A stretch of DNA of 64,000 nucleotides from JAWLDA01 sp041686855 (GTDB lineage Bacteria > Bacillota > Limnochordia > DTU080 > RSA5). The position numbers were made by a program, and so were the translations under genes. The DNA lies in NCBI GenBank assembly GCA_041686855.1, contig JAWLDA010000011.1:62001-126000 (forward strand), written 5' to 3'. The notes beneath the pieces were generated by a model. That model saw only the letters and a program-made list of their open reading frames with translations. It was not told where the DNA came from and did no database searches. This document shows, piece after piece, positions 16,437 to 26,100 of the stretch (within the stretch, counting starts at the first letter, position 1; each line of letters opens with the position of its first letter).

Positions 16437-16853
16437 ATGTTCGTGCGCCTGGTCTTGGGGGCGCTGGCATTTCTCTTGCTAACCTCGTCTGCAAACGCAT
16501 CTCCGCTTTTAGCCGTTTCTAAACTCCTAGCCTACTCAGCCTTGGCAACCGACGACATGCAAACGCGCCACGTTATTCAATTCAGCAAGGAAGACCCACT
16601 ATGCATCGAAGGTGCAGCATTGTGTGTTTGGGAAGACACGGTGCCCTCCGATCCGAGTTGGTGGCAGGACCATGTCGCGTTCACGTCCACCACTTACTCG
16701 GCTTTGGAACACTTTGTCGGCGATACGTGGGCCAGCATCTTGCTTGTCGGGCACGCGCTAGCGCGAATCCCGATTCTGATTCGCAACAACGAAAATGCTC
16801 CTGGAGCAATGTTGCCCCAATACGCAATGATCGCCTACCAATTCCACTTCTAG
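16437..16853 (+). CDS. Secreted unknown protein (plus-strand moron)
   Basis: 138 residues. A classical signal peptide is visible (FVRLVLGALAFLLLTSSANA, cleavage after ANA), then a mature part of about 115 residues with two Cys (LCIEGAALC). GAGGTGAT precedes ATG 16437. It lies against the direction of the tail and lysis genes and has a hairpin at each side, the hallmark of a moron expressed in the lysogen. I do not recognise the family. Confidence 0.6.
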   Translation: MFVRLVLGALAFLLLTSSANASPLLAVSKLLAYSALATDDMQTRHVIQFSKEDPLCIEGAALCVWEDTVPSDPSWWQDHVAFTSTTYSALEHFVGDTWASILLVGHALARIPILIRNNENAPGAMLPQYAMIAYQFHF

Positions 16854-16870
16854 AATGACGAGAGGAGCTA

Positions 16871-17185
16871 CTAATTGGCCCCTTGATCGCCAGCCTTTCC
16901 TTCGCCAAAAACCTCGAGGTACTCCTGGTTGACCCGAATCCTGGCCTGGGCGTCCTTCATGGCGGCCACCGCTTCCGAGTTTTTCTTGACGGCTTCGCTG
17001 TGGCACTGCTCAATGACGGCCAACTCGTTTTCTGATGCTCCCTCCGCTTGGCGCTCCTCGTACAGACGCGCCCACTCGTCGGCTTGTGCTTTGGTGTCTT
17101 TCGCCTGGGCGTAGTGGGCATTGACCTCTTGGGTTAGTTGCGCAATTCGTTGTTCGATTTTCGGGACCACAACACGGTCAGTCAT
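16871..17185 (-). CDS. Small coiled-coil phage protein
   Basis: 104 residues, almost entirely charged alpha-helix (VPKIEQRIAQLTQEVNAHYA...EEYLEVFGEGK). Function unknown. It overlaps the preceding gene by 4 bp and belongs to the tail-fibre end of the late operon, where small accessory or assembly proteins are common. Confidence 0.6.
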   Translation of the reverse strand: MTDRVVVPKIEQRIAQLTQEVNAHYAQAKDTKAQADEWARLYEERQAEGASENELAVIEQCHSEAVKKNSEAVAAMKDAQARIRVNQEYLEVFGEGKAGDQGAN

Positions 17186-17505
17186 AATGCTGCACCTCTC
17201 CTCTGTCCAACTCGCCCGGAAGGTGGCAAGCGATACTTGTCGTTCGTTTCAAGCTCGCTGTAATCTACTGGCGGCTCGGGCCATATGACTTTATGTGGTG
17301 CCCCCGGTTGCTGCGGAACGTCGCGCAGGGCTTGACGGTATTGCTGCCATTCGATTTGCTCCCCGGACGTCAAAGGCGCGTCGGAGAGCTGCGTCCAGTC
17401 CGTTGCGGCGATGCGCCTATCCCTTTCCATGCGAAGGGCGGTCCACGCCTGGGCCTGTTTCTCCGCGTCAATGTCGTCCTGTGTGCGCCACGTAATCTTA
17501 GCCAT
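17182..17505 (-). CDS. Probable tail-fibre assembly/XkdW-like protein
   Basis: 107 residues. The motif pattern MERDRRIAATDWTQLSDAPL followed by EWQQYRQALRDVPQ and a Trp-Pro-Glu-Pro-Pro tail is the hallmark of a domain found in XkdW-like and tail-fibre assembly chaperones. It overlaps its neighbours by 4-8 bp on both sides, downstream of the fibre genes. Confidence 0.65.
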   Translation of the reverse strand: MAKITWRTQDDIDAEKQAQAWTALRMERDRRIAATDWTQLSDAPLTSGEQIEWQQYRQALRDVPQQPGAPHKVIWPEPPVDYSELETNDKYRLPPSGRVGQRRGAAL

Positions 17506-17791
17506 CGTCGTTCACTTCCTCCGGTTGTGGGAAACGCTCCTCACTTGAGGCTTTCGGGCCGTGGAAGCGCAGGAGGGTCACTTCCAGGTGACCGTTCACC
17601 CTTCGGGCTTCCAGCACAGGGCACGGATTAAGGGTGGATTCGATCTGTGCCGCCTCTCCGTCAGGCATTTCGCTGAAATCGAATGTATCGATTTCGCCGC
17701 CCAGGGTCGCTGTAATGGTGTCCCCGTTGAAATCGTAACTCAATGTTCGGTCCGAGCGTTGCGGGCTGTACTTTACTAACAAGTTAATCAC
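17498..17791 (-). CDS. Small tail-region protein, unknown
   Basis: 97 residues from GTG 17791, which overlaps the fibre gene stop by 8 bp. The protein is beta-rich (VKYSPQRSDRTLSYDFNGDT, ITATLGGEIDTFDFSEMPDG) with an acidic C-terminus. Upstream extension of the frame runs antisense-like through the fibre gene and is rejected. Similar small proteins follow fibre genes in many Firmicute siphophages; function unknown. Confidence 0.6.
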   Translation of the reverse strand: MINLLVKYSPQRSDRTLSYDFNGDTITATLGGEIDTFDFSEMPDGEAAQIESTLNPCPVLEARRVNGHLEVTLLRFHGPKASSEERFPQPEEVNDDG

Positions 17792-19538
17792 CCCACGTCC
17801 CAATGGCATAGGCTTGCGCAACACCACTGTCTCCGGGCGAGAAGCCCCCATCACCGAGCGCCTGCAGGCGGCATTGTGTGGTACTTGTGCTAATAACCCT
17901 GTGATACAACTGCCTTTCGCCTTGAGGGATGGCCTGTCCACTTCTACCCGCCCAAGTCGCGAAAATGTTGTTCTCGTCATTGAACGATGCAGGGAAGGTC
18001 CACCACGCGGATATGGAGGTGGAACCATCGTGGACGAGTTCTATCTGGTTGATCCAGCAAATTTGCATACCGTTAGAGAACCGTTGATAGAACCCGTTGA
18101 GGTTGCTGCCATACTCTACGACGGTGCCCGAAAACGGCGTTAATGCAGGAACATACGGGTTGAACGATGGGAACGATCTCTTCGCCCCCGGCTCGATCAT
18201 AAGGCTCCATATACTAACGTTTGACGCAAAGGATTCGAAGGCGTCGCGGGAAATCGAGAACTTGACCGCAATGCTTTCGGTGTTCGCCGAGAACGTGGTT
18301 AAAGCTGGGAACTGTAATTCGACCAACGTGTTTTCGTCGTGCGAAAGCTGAAGTTCGTGTGATTGGTGACCTGTCGGTAAGAGGTTACCGACTTCGTACG
18401 CGTAAATGTCGCACTTTATTGTGACCAGACTCGGACGTTGGGCTTTGGCCCAAAAACTGACGCACAGGGGCACATCGTTATACGCTGGCGTCAGCTTAGT
18501 CGAGACAGGTACCGATTCAATGCTTGCCGACGCCGCCCCACCTGCATCCAGGGCCAGGATAATCGCAGATGCGTCTACCGGGAAATCAGGGTCAAACTGT
18601 CCATCGAAAAACTTGTCAATCCAAGCTGGCCCCGATGTACTACGAGTCCAGTGGGACGAAGAGTTCCACATAACGAAGTGTGGATCTGGGGCGATGTTAA
18701 GTCCGGCAGGGATGTTGGCCCGCAGGTTGTTTATATAAAGACCCGTCTCGTCCATGAGGTTCTCGCCGTTTTCGGACTTCACCAGAAATCCCACGCGACT
18801 ATCATCTTGGGCGTCCGACACGTCACCCGCACGTACCAACGGTGTCATCCCGTCCTGAGCGTAGAACGTAAGGCTCTTTTCGTTCCATAGGGAGCGCAGA
18901 GTGCCCGACCTTTTGACCTCGACGGACGACACGTTATTGACTCCACCGTCCACGGTGATCGTTCCAGCTTTGAGAACGTCAGCGTCCAATCCCGCGGCAC
19001 TAATGTGGTTTGTGTTAATGACACCGGATTGAATATGGTCAGCAGCGATAGCCCCTGCCGCAATCGCTCCCGCGCCCACCGCGTCGGCGGCAATAGCCGA
19101 CGCCGAAACAGCCCCCGCCGAAATGTGTTCTGCTTGAATTGCCTCTGCTGCAATAGCACCGGCTCCGATGGCGTTGGCCGCGATTGCGTTGGCGTCCACG
19201 GCCCCGGCCAGGATTTTCTCAGAAGTGACCGAGTTGGCAGCCAGGGCGTCGGCAATAATGCTGCCCGGGACGATTAAGCCACCGTCCACGACTGTCGCCG
19301 TGGGGACGACGAGCGCCGTCCCCGAACGATTATAGAAAACCAGAAGGTCATCGATTCCGAGTTCGGGTACCTCGTCCGAACCGTAGAACGAATTGGGATC
19401 CGAAAACAGCCAGTACACGTATCGCAGGTTGGTGTTCCCGTCCGGGATGGCGTAGGTTTGCCCCTTGTACTGGATATTGACGTCCGCCCAAGCGATATAG
19501 CCTGTGGCCGGAGTGTTATGGGAAATGGAGAAAGCCAC
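17784..19538 (-). CDS. Tail fibre with alanine/isoleucine-rich repeats
   Basis: 584 residues. The N-terminal about 90 residues contain a module (ADVNIQYKGQTYAI...YVYW...DDLLVFYNRSG) also present in the next fibre upstream. Residues about 95-185 are 5-residue repeats of the AIAAD/AIAAE type, likely a triple-stranded helical shaft. The C-terminal about 300 residues are beta-rich and probably the receptor-binding head. It starts 12 bp after the previous fibre. Confidence 0.75.
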   Translation of the reverse strand: MAFSISHNTPATGYIAWADVNIQYKGQTYAIPDGNTNLRYVYWLFSDPNSFYGSDEVPELGIDDLLVFYNRSGTALVVPTATVVDGGLIVPGSIIADALAANSVTSEKILAGAVDANAIAANAIGAGAIAAEAIQAEHISAGAVSASAIAADAVGAGAIAAGAIAADHIQSGVINTNHISAAGLDADVLKAGTITVDGGVNNVSSVEVKRSGTLRSLWNEKSLTFYAQDGMTPLVRAGDVSDAQDDSRVGFLVKSENGENLMDETGLYINNLRANIPAGLNIAPDPHFVMWNSSSHWTRSTSGPAWIDKFFDGQFDPDFPVDASAIILALDAGGAASASIESVPVSTKLTPAYNDVPLCVSFWAKAQRPSLVTIKCDIYAYEVGNLLPTGHQSHELQLSHDENTLVELQFPALTTFSANTESIAVKFSISRDAFESFASNVSIWSLMIEPGAKRSFPSFNPYVPALTPFSGTVVEYGSNLNGFYQRFSNGMQICWINQIELVHDGSTSISAWWTFPASFNDENNIFATWAGRSGQAIPQGERQLYHRVISTSTTQCRLQALGDGGFSPGDSGVAQAYAIGTWGD

Positions 19539-19550
19539 AGTCCCACCGCC

Positions 19551-20720
19551 TTAAAACAGAAAGTGTGTCGCCATGTTGAGCTTGTCCTCGGCAACTGCCC
19601 CCGCGCCGATCTTGATTCCCGTTACGGCTCCGTCCCCAATCTTTCCGGAAATAACAGCGCTGTCGGCAAGTTGGTCGGAGTCCACCACGCCATTGGCAAT
19701 TTGATTTGACGCACTGACGCCACCGGTAGCAATCTTTCCGGCTACTACGGCATTGTCGGCTAACTTGTCGCTGTCCACGGCACTGGAACCGATCTTGGCG
19801 TTTGTCACGGCTCCCGACCCGATCTTCGTCTCGGTGACCGCGCCACTGTCGATTTTGGCTTCGGTTACCGCATTTGATCCGATCTTGGCCTCGGTAACAG
19901 CGCCCGATCCGATCTTGTTGTTAGTCACCGCACCACTAGCGATTTTGGCTTCGGTGACAGCCAGGGCGTCAATCTTATCTTCGGTGACAGCCCCCGATCC
20001 CAACTCGTCCGAAGCGACCGATCCACTGACGAGCATGGCACCGTGCGTCATCTTTCCGGGAGCCATGGAGACGCGCGCTGTACCGTTGTCGTTGATCGCT
20101 ACCAATACATCGTCCGGTCCGAGATCCGGTTTGGTGTTGCTGGTTTGGAAGGACGTTGGAGTCGCCAATTCCCAATACACGTACTTGTCGGTCGTGTCCC
20201 CATCGGTAATCGCGTACGTGGTACCCTTGTACGAGATGTTGGCGTCAGACCACGCAATCGAACCCGCGGTCGGACTGTCGTCGTCAAACGTGTACCCGTC
20301 AAGGATGTGATGTGCCAGGTTCAATTCGTGCGCCGATATGCGTCCGGTATGGACGCCTTGGGCCTTGAGTTCGGCGTCTGCCAACACACCCAGCCGGTAC
20401 GTCACGTCATGCAGAACCGACTTCAACTGCTCTTGCAGGATGCGCTTAACCGCTTCCTCTAGCGATTCCACAGAAGAATTGGCACCGTTTCCGCCTGCCG
20501 ACTCAAGTTGGCCCGTGCGAGTGGCCTCGGTACGGATGGTGTCGGCCGTGACCGTGGGCTCGGGTTCTGCTTGAAGCTCCGGCCCAAACATCTCGTCGGC
20601 CACTTCCTCGGCCATTTGGCCAAGGCGCTCTGCGATACGCTCTTGAAGGCGCTCGCGCTGCATGTGTACCTTGTGTTGAACCCTCTGGGAAACGTCGGCG
20701 CTTCTGGTCATGGCGTACAT
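19551..20720 (-). CDS. Tail fibre with decapeptide GSGAVTEAKI repeats
   Basis: 389 residues from ATG 20720, preceded by AAAGGAGG. A helical N-terminus (residues 1-90, strong coiled coil) is followed by the shared SDANISYKGTTYAI...YVYWEL module near residue 155, then about 14 tandem 10-residue repeats (consensus G-S-G-A-V-T-E-A-K-I), and the end NMATHFLF. The repeats probably form a fibrous shaft. An intrinsic terminator (20751-20775) lies just upstream, so a separate promoter or antitermination may control it. Confidence 0.75.
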   Translation of the reverse strand: MYAMTRSADVSQRVQHKVHMQRERLQERIAERLGQMAEEVADEMFGPELQAEPEPTVTADTIRTEATRTGQLESAGGNGANSSVESLEEAVKRILQEQLKSVLHDVTYRLGVLADAELKAQGVHTGRISAHELNLAHHILDGYTFDDDSPTAGSIAWSDANISYKGTTYAITDGDTTDKYVYWELATPTSFQTSNTKPDLGPDDVLVAINDNGTARVSMAPGKMTHGAMLVSGSVASDELGSGAVTEDKIDALAVTEAKIASGAVTNNKIGSGAVTEAKIGSNAVTEAKIDSGAVTETKIGSGAVTNAKIGSSAVDSDKLADNAVVAGKIATGGVSASNQIANGVVDSDQLADSAVISGKIGDGAVTGIKIGAGAVAEDKLNMATHFLF

Positions 20721-20750
20721 ACTGATTATCCTCCTTTGGAGAAGTGAAAA

Positions 20751-20775
20751 GGGACGATCAACAAGTGATCGTCCC
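20751..20775 (-). terminator. Intrinsic terminator between tail genes
   Basis: Minus strand: 10-bp perfect stem GGGACGATCA / TGATCGTCCC with a 5-nt loop followed by TTTTC. It lies between the tail-hub gene and the fibre gene and may lower fibre expression relative to upstream genes. Confidence 0.75.
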
Positions 20776-20818
20776 GGTTGATGCCTGGGGCAGTTTGTTT
20801 GAATTGCAGTCAACCCAC

Positions 20819-22762
20819 TTAGAAAAGCAAGTGAGAGGACCAGTTCATTTTGGCCTCGCTGATCGAACCGGCTAACACCTTGACGTCGGTTACTGAGCCG
20901 TCGCCTAGTTTACTGGTCGTCACGGCTCCGTCTCCCAGTTTGGTAGTGGTCACCGCAGCGTCTTGCAGTTTACCTTCGGAAACAGCTAAGTCGGCGAGTT
21001 TCTCCTCGGTAATGACAAGGTCGCCGATTTTGAGCGTTGTCACCGATAGATCTTGAATGTGTGCTGTTTGAATAGCCGCCGCCTGGATATGGGCCGCTCC
21101 AACGGCTTCAGCGTCGATGTGCGCGGCTTTTATGGCCGCCGAGTCGATTTGCGCCGAACCGATGGTGGCCTCCTGGATGATCGCCCCGTCGATGGTGGCG
21201 TCCCCGATGTTGGCGTTGATAGCTTCGATCACGTTGGCGATAAGGCGGTCTGTGTCAATGTTTCCCGACGTAATCTGGGATGCGTCCAGTTCCCCGATCA
21301 CCGCTGCGTCAATGGACGCCTCGCCGATGTTGGCGTTAATCGCCTCAATGACGTTGGCGGTCAAGCGATCCGCCGCAATCTGCCCCGACGTGATCTTCTC
21401 GGCGTCCAAGTTGAGAATCTTGGCATCGACTACGGATAGGTCCGCAATGCGGTCGGTATCTATGCCGCCTCGTTCAATGTCACTTCCTCTCACGGGTTCG
21501 CCAGGCGACCCTGGGCGAGTCTCCATCTCGAGCCAACGGATATGGGCTCCAATCACCCGTCCCGTGGCCACTACTTCGGTGCGGAATTGCCCCCCTTCGA
21601 AGTCCAGCGTGTGCCGTACCGACTCGACGCCGTAAAAGTCTGTCGTGGACGATACTCGGGAATGTTGGATTGTGATGCCAGCGAACACGTTAAGTTCCGG
21701 CAACAAGGGCATTTGCAGCCTGCTTGTACCCGTGAGGTCTTTGAGGTCGTGGATGAACAGTTCGGCGAACCTTTCGGCCTCTGCGAGCGTGTTAATGAGC
21801 AGCGTGTTGCCTTCCTCGATGATGGAGGCTCGCCTGCCATACTCGGCGATACTGTTGGCGTCCTGGCGGGATACCGATGCCATGTTGCCGGTCGCTTCGT
21901 CCCGATACATGACCGTCACCGCGTTGCGAACGTTCGCTCCGGTGATTTCCAGGTCGTTAATGTAGAAGTCGTCCTTATCGGTCAGGTTGAAGTCGGCAGA
22001 CTCGGCGTCTTTGTCCCGAGGCGGCTCCATGAGCGTAAGACGAAAAGTGCTCGTACCTGAATCCCACCAATACCCCAGAAACCAACCGAACTGACTGGCT
22101 ACCTGCTGGATGGCATCCCACACGCTTTTGTAGTCCACTTCGTAGGGCGTAACCATGAATCCGGGCGATACAGGAGTGTATAGGGTTACCACGCCGGTCC
22201 CCAGGTTGTCGTCTAGGATCTGCTGAATGACGACCTCCGCTGCCACCCCTGTTTCGCTGCCATACGTGCGCTTGACCTCAATAAAGGTGTCCTGCAACCT
22301 CTTGGCAAGGTCGCGGGCGTCAGCCGTTACGGTGGTCCCCGACGTTCGTGTGGAGTCGCCCAGATACCCGTGAAACAGACCAATCCAATCGCCGCTGGCC
22401 GGTGTGACGCCTGGGTCTGTCACGGCCACCAAGAATTGCACTTCCCGGTTCTCCCAAAGTAGTGGGGCGTATTCCAGTGTACCGTCACCGTCAACGTCGA
22501 AGATATTCCACGCACTCGTTCTGTCTAACGGAGCGAACGAATCTCCGTCTGCCCCCTGGCGGTCGGTTCGCAGCGTGAAGGTGAGTTGACGCACAACTGC
22601 ATCCACGCCGGAGTTGCCGGTTCCGATTGCATCCACGTTGCCCAGGTTGACCTCGACCCGAGCAAGGTACGACGTTACGTCCTCCCATGTGATACCGTCA
22701 GGTCGCCCGATAAGGAGTTGGGTATGGATCTGCCGTTCGTCGGCAATGGTTCCCATATCCAT
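20819..22762 (-). CDS. Tail hub/tip protein with repeat-rich C-terminus
   Basis: 647 residues. The first about 420 residues are a beta-rich structural part of a tail-tip/baseplate protein (ADERQIHTQLLIGRPDGI...IQHSRVSSTTDFYGVESVRH). After residue 430 comes a long repeat region, with a roughly 39-residue duplicated unit (NVIEAINANIG twice) and then 10-residue AVTTTKLGDG-like repeats, ending SSHLLF. The ending resembles the next fibre's (THFLF), suggesting common C-terminal function. It lies 8 bp after the small tail protein at 22770. Confidence 0.75.
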   Translation of the reverse strand: MDMGTIADERQIHTQLLIGRPDGITWEDVTSYLARVEVNLGNVDAIGTGNSGVDAVVRQLTFTLRTDRQGADGDSFAPLDRTSAWNIFDVDGDGTLEYAPLLWENREVQFLVAVTDPGVTPASGDWIGLFHGYLGDSTRTSGTTVTADARDLAKRLQDTFIEVKRTYGSETGVAAEVVIQQILDDNLGTGVVTLYTPVSPGFMVTPYEVDYKSVWDAIQQVASQFGWFLGYWWDSGTSTFRLTLMEPPRDKDAESADFNLTDKDDFYINDLEITGANVRNAVTVMYRDEATGNMASVSRQDANSIAEYGRRASIIEEGNTLLINTLAEAERFAELFIHDLKDLTGTSRLQMPLLPELNVFAGITIQHSRVSSTTDFYGVESVRHTLDFEGGQFRTEVVATGRVIGAHIRWLEMETRPGSPGEPVRGSDIERGGIDTDRIADLSVVDAKILNLDAEKITSGQIAADRLTANVIEAINANIGEASIDAAVIGELDASQITSGNIDTDRLIANVIEAINANIGDATIDGAIIQEATIGSAQIDSAAIKAAHIDAEAVGAAHIQAAAIQTAHIQDLSVTTLKIGDLVITEEKLADLAVSEGKLQDAAVTTTKLGDGAVTTSKLGDGSVTDVKVLAGSISEAKMNWSSHLLF

Positions 22763-22769
22763 CCCCCTC

Positions 22770-23117
22770 CTACTGCTCTGTGATGGTCAGGGTCAACGTG
22801 CGCAGGTTTGGCAACTGCGTTGGCCGGTCTTCCTCGATTTCGACCTTGGCCCGAACGGTGTTGCTTTCTGCACCAAACTCGTCCAACCAAAAGTCCACGA
22901 AGCCCCACATGATCGATTCCAGATGGTTAACGAGGGCGTTTCGTTGGGCGGTTGTAATGACGCGTGTCTCCAAGCGCCAGATTCGTTTGCCTGCAACGAC
23001 AACATCACGGCGCAACTTGCCGCCCGCGGTGCGACCCTCGTCAGCCACCTCTTCTCGGCTAACCCGTTGAGTGTAAACCCCCGGAATGTCGATGGTGTCG
23101 ATTTTGGCAATTGCCAT
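22770..23117 (-). CDS. Small conserved tail protein
   Basis: 115 residues with a beta-rich pattern (IDIPGVYTQRVSREEVADEG, LRTLTLTITEQ). Its location between the tape measure and tail-tip genes is where distal tail or hub-connecting proteins lie in siphophages, but it is too short for a full Dit protein. Overlaps the tape measure stop by one base. Confidence 0.55.
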   Translation of the reverse strand: MAIAKIDTIDIPGVYTQRVSREEVADEGRTAGGKLRRDVVVAGKRIWRLETRVITTAQRNALVNHLESIMWGFVDFWLDEFGAESNTVRAKVEIEEDRPTQLPNLRTLTLTITEQ

Positions 23118-26100
23118 TACCTACGGACCACCACCCCATGCGCAGCCATGCCGTTTCGGCGCTCTACCCTGGAAACAGCCTGCTCGACTCGTCGTTCAAA
23201 GTCGTCCATCCCGTAGATTGTGGACCCTCGGAAATCGACCACCACATTGGGAGCGCCCGATGCGAATTGACCGTCCGAAAGCGGTATTACGGCTTCCGGG
23301 CCAGCCTCGCCCACCACCGCCAAAGTTGGCCGCGTAACGATGCCCCCCGTCGCTAACGGAACCGGTTCGGCTACTTGGAACCGGGATAGCGCCGCCTTGA
23401 ATCCGGCGGGGACGTTGCGTAACTGGGAATTGACACGCTCCGTGGTATCGGCCAATAGGTCGAACTCGTCCAGCAGATCATATAGTGGCTGTGACTCGGC
23501 TTCAATTTGCTCCATGATGGAGCGAATGCCGCTCATTTCGCCCGGAGAGATATCGGAGTCCATGACTGCCTCTCGGATCGAATCCCCAAGCGCGTCAAAC
23601 AACGGTGCCATAGCAGCCGACTCCAAGAACGCCGTGACAAAGGCGCTGCGCACTCTGGCTTCAAGGGAATTCTCTATATCGGCAGCAAAGTCTTCGGCGG
23701 TCGATGCGCTAAACGCACCCGCTACTGCGCCTTGCAGGTTGCGCATGGTGACGCCGATTAACTCCTCCAATCGTCGCTCCACTTCCAAACCGGCGTTCGA
23801 GCGCAGATCGTTTATCAGCGTATTGATTTCGCGTACCGTGTCCTCGAGTTCCCGGATACGTTCCCCGCGACTGGCTGCGTTCCAGAATTGCATCCACCGT
23901 TTTTCGAGGGCTGCAATTTGGTTCTGTGCCTCTGCTCGCTGCCTTTTCAGGTCGGCAATGATGTCGTCCGGGGAGGCTTCCGCCAGTTCGTGAAACTGAC
24001 CCTCGGAGAGTGTTTGATCCCACGATCGAGACGCTTGCTCCAAGGTCTGGGCTGCGCGTTCCAACACTTCGGCACTGTAACCAAGACCAGACGAGGCGTT
24101 GAATAGCAGGTCTGCTGCAAGCCCGATGGCAGATGTCATAAACGACGCCGCATCAAACCCGAAGCTGCCAAGCCCTCGGGATGGATCAAACGTCACGGCT
24201 CCCGAAAGGGCCCGTCCAATGGGCCCCAGATTGCGCCCCACGCCGTCCAGGGCCGCCCGTACCATAGCCCCAGTTGTGGCAAGGTTCTCCTGCTCGTCGG
24301 CCAACTCACGAAGTCGGCGCGCGAGCTCCTCCATTTCTGGGGTAACTGTGCCCACCTCGGAACCCATCTCGCGCAAGGTGCTTTGCAGCACGCCCATCTC
24401 AAATGCGATCGGGTCGAATGTTCCGCCCGTGGCAAGGGTGATCTCTCGCTCTACGGCCATGCCGACGCCAAGGGAACGCTGCATCTCGGCGCGGATCTCC
24501 TCGAGGCGTGTCGGCAACGCTTGCAGCGAGTCCATCCACCGATCGAGCGCCGACGTTAACCGGATGTAGAGTTGCAACTGCTCCTCGTTCGCTTCGGCGA
24601 GGCTCCCGCCGCCTTCGGTAACGAGGGCGATTAGCGCCGCCCGCAACTCGTGCAGGTTTCCAATGGCGTCTTGCATCGGCACCAGGCTGGCATCGACGCG
24701 AAGCTCCAGCAGGCCGAATTGATCGAGCAAGGCTTGTAGTCGTGCTTCGTCGCGCGTCATCATCGGCGAGGGGGGGCTCGGGCGCCCCGGCGTTACTGCT
24801 TCCATGCTCGGTAACGCATCGGAGATCTGCTCGGCTACGGCCTGTGCTGTTTGTAGGAGTTGCAGCCACGTGTCGGTGCCGTCGTTTAACCCTTCCACCC
24901 TCGCGAGTAGCTCTTGTGCCATGTCATTGAGGTTCTCGACCGGCGCAACGCCCGTGAGGAATCGCAAGCGCAACGTGACAAGCTCGGCGTTTAAACGTTC
25001 AAAAGGCGTTGCGTAGTCGGTAAGTGCAAGGGCATCGAGCGCAAGTGTAAGCTCGTGTCGCAGTCGCTTGCTCGTCGCCTCGGCCATTTCCAAGGCGGAG
25101 TTCAGTTCGCTGGCTTCCTGTGGCAGGAGCGACGAATCTGCAAGCGCCTCGCGTGTCGCCTTCGCAATCGCCTCTTGTGTGCGCAACTCCGCTTCAAGGA
25201 GTTGTACCGCCTCTTGCTCGATCGCGCGTCGATACTGCGCTTGGTCGGTGTTGGCGTCCGTAATGGGTTGAATTTCGATCAGCTTGGTGGCGTAAAGGTC
25301 CAGCTCGCGATTGATGTTCGCGATTTCGTATTGCCATCGTCGGAACGATTCGGATTCCGTTGTAGCCCCTACATCGGATCCTCTTTGTAACGAGTCCAGC
25401 AGTTTTTCACGCTGCCGTTCTTGCTCGGCAATCTCTTCGAGCCGTGCGACAAGGGCGCGCTCTTGCTCCCGCAACTCTGCAAGCTCTTTTTCGTATTGCC
25501 CCTCGGCAAAGAACCGCATTTGTGGGCCGCCTTCGACCGGAGTGGTGAAGTCCGGGCTTGCCGCTTCTTGGAGCTCTTTGATTTCCTCGCGTACCTTCTC
25601 CAGTTCTTTGGTGACCGTTTCGGTATCGCCCAGGTCGATAATCGCCTGGCGCGCCGATTTGGCGTGTGCCGATGCAAGCCCGAAACCCGCCGCCAGGGAT
25701 ACCGCCGCACTGGCAGCCAGCGCGATCCATCCCGCAGGACCGGAAGCGAGTTTGAGAGTTGTGCCAAGCGTCTGCACCGCACGCGTCGTTGCCCAAATGG
25801 TAGTGGTCAATGCGGCAAACGAACCCACGGCCCCAATCGTACCCGAGCCAATGACGCCGACAAGTGCCCGCGTCTCCTCACTTAGATTGGCAATCATTTC
25901 GGCACCCTGGGAAATCAGTTGCAAACCAGCTCGCAAGGTGGGCGTGAATTCTACGGCCAGCGTCCGACCCGTGGCGGCAAGCTGCGTTCGTAAAACGTCC
26001 CATTCCTCGGTGAACTGGGAAAGCGCCTGGATGGAGTCCCTGCCGGTCACGATGCCGAGTTGCCTTGCCTCTTTCATGGCTGCCCGAATTCCTTGCGCCC

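Noticed and set aside
19560..20060. Short periodic repeats as a possible CRISPR array
   Set aside because: They are 30-bp coding repeats (10 residues) inside a fibre gene, imperfect and without spacers.
21053..22060. Long plus-strand open frames opposite the tail genes
   Set aside because: They mirror repeat-rich fibre genes and have no ribosome binding sites; shadows of the real minus-strand genes.
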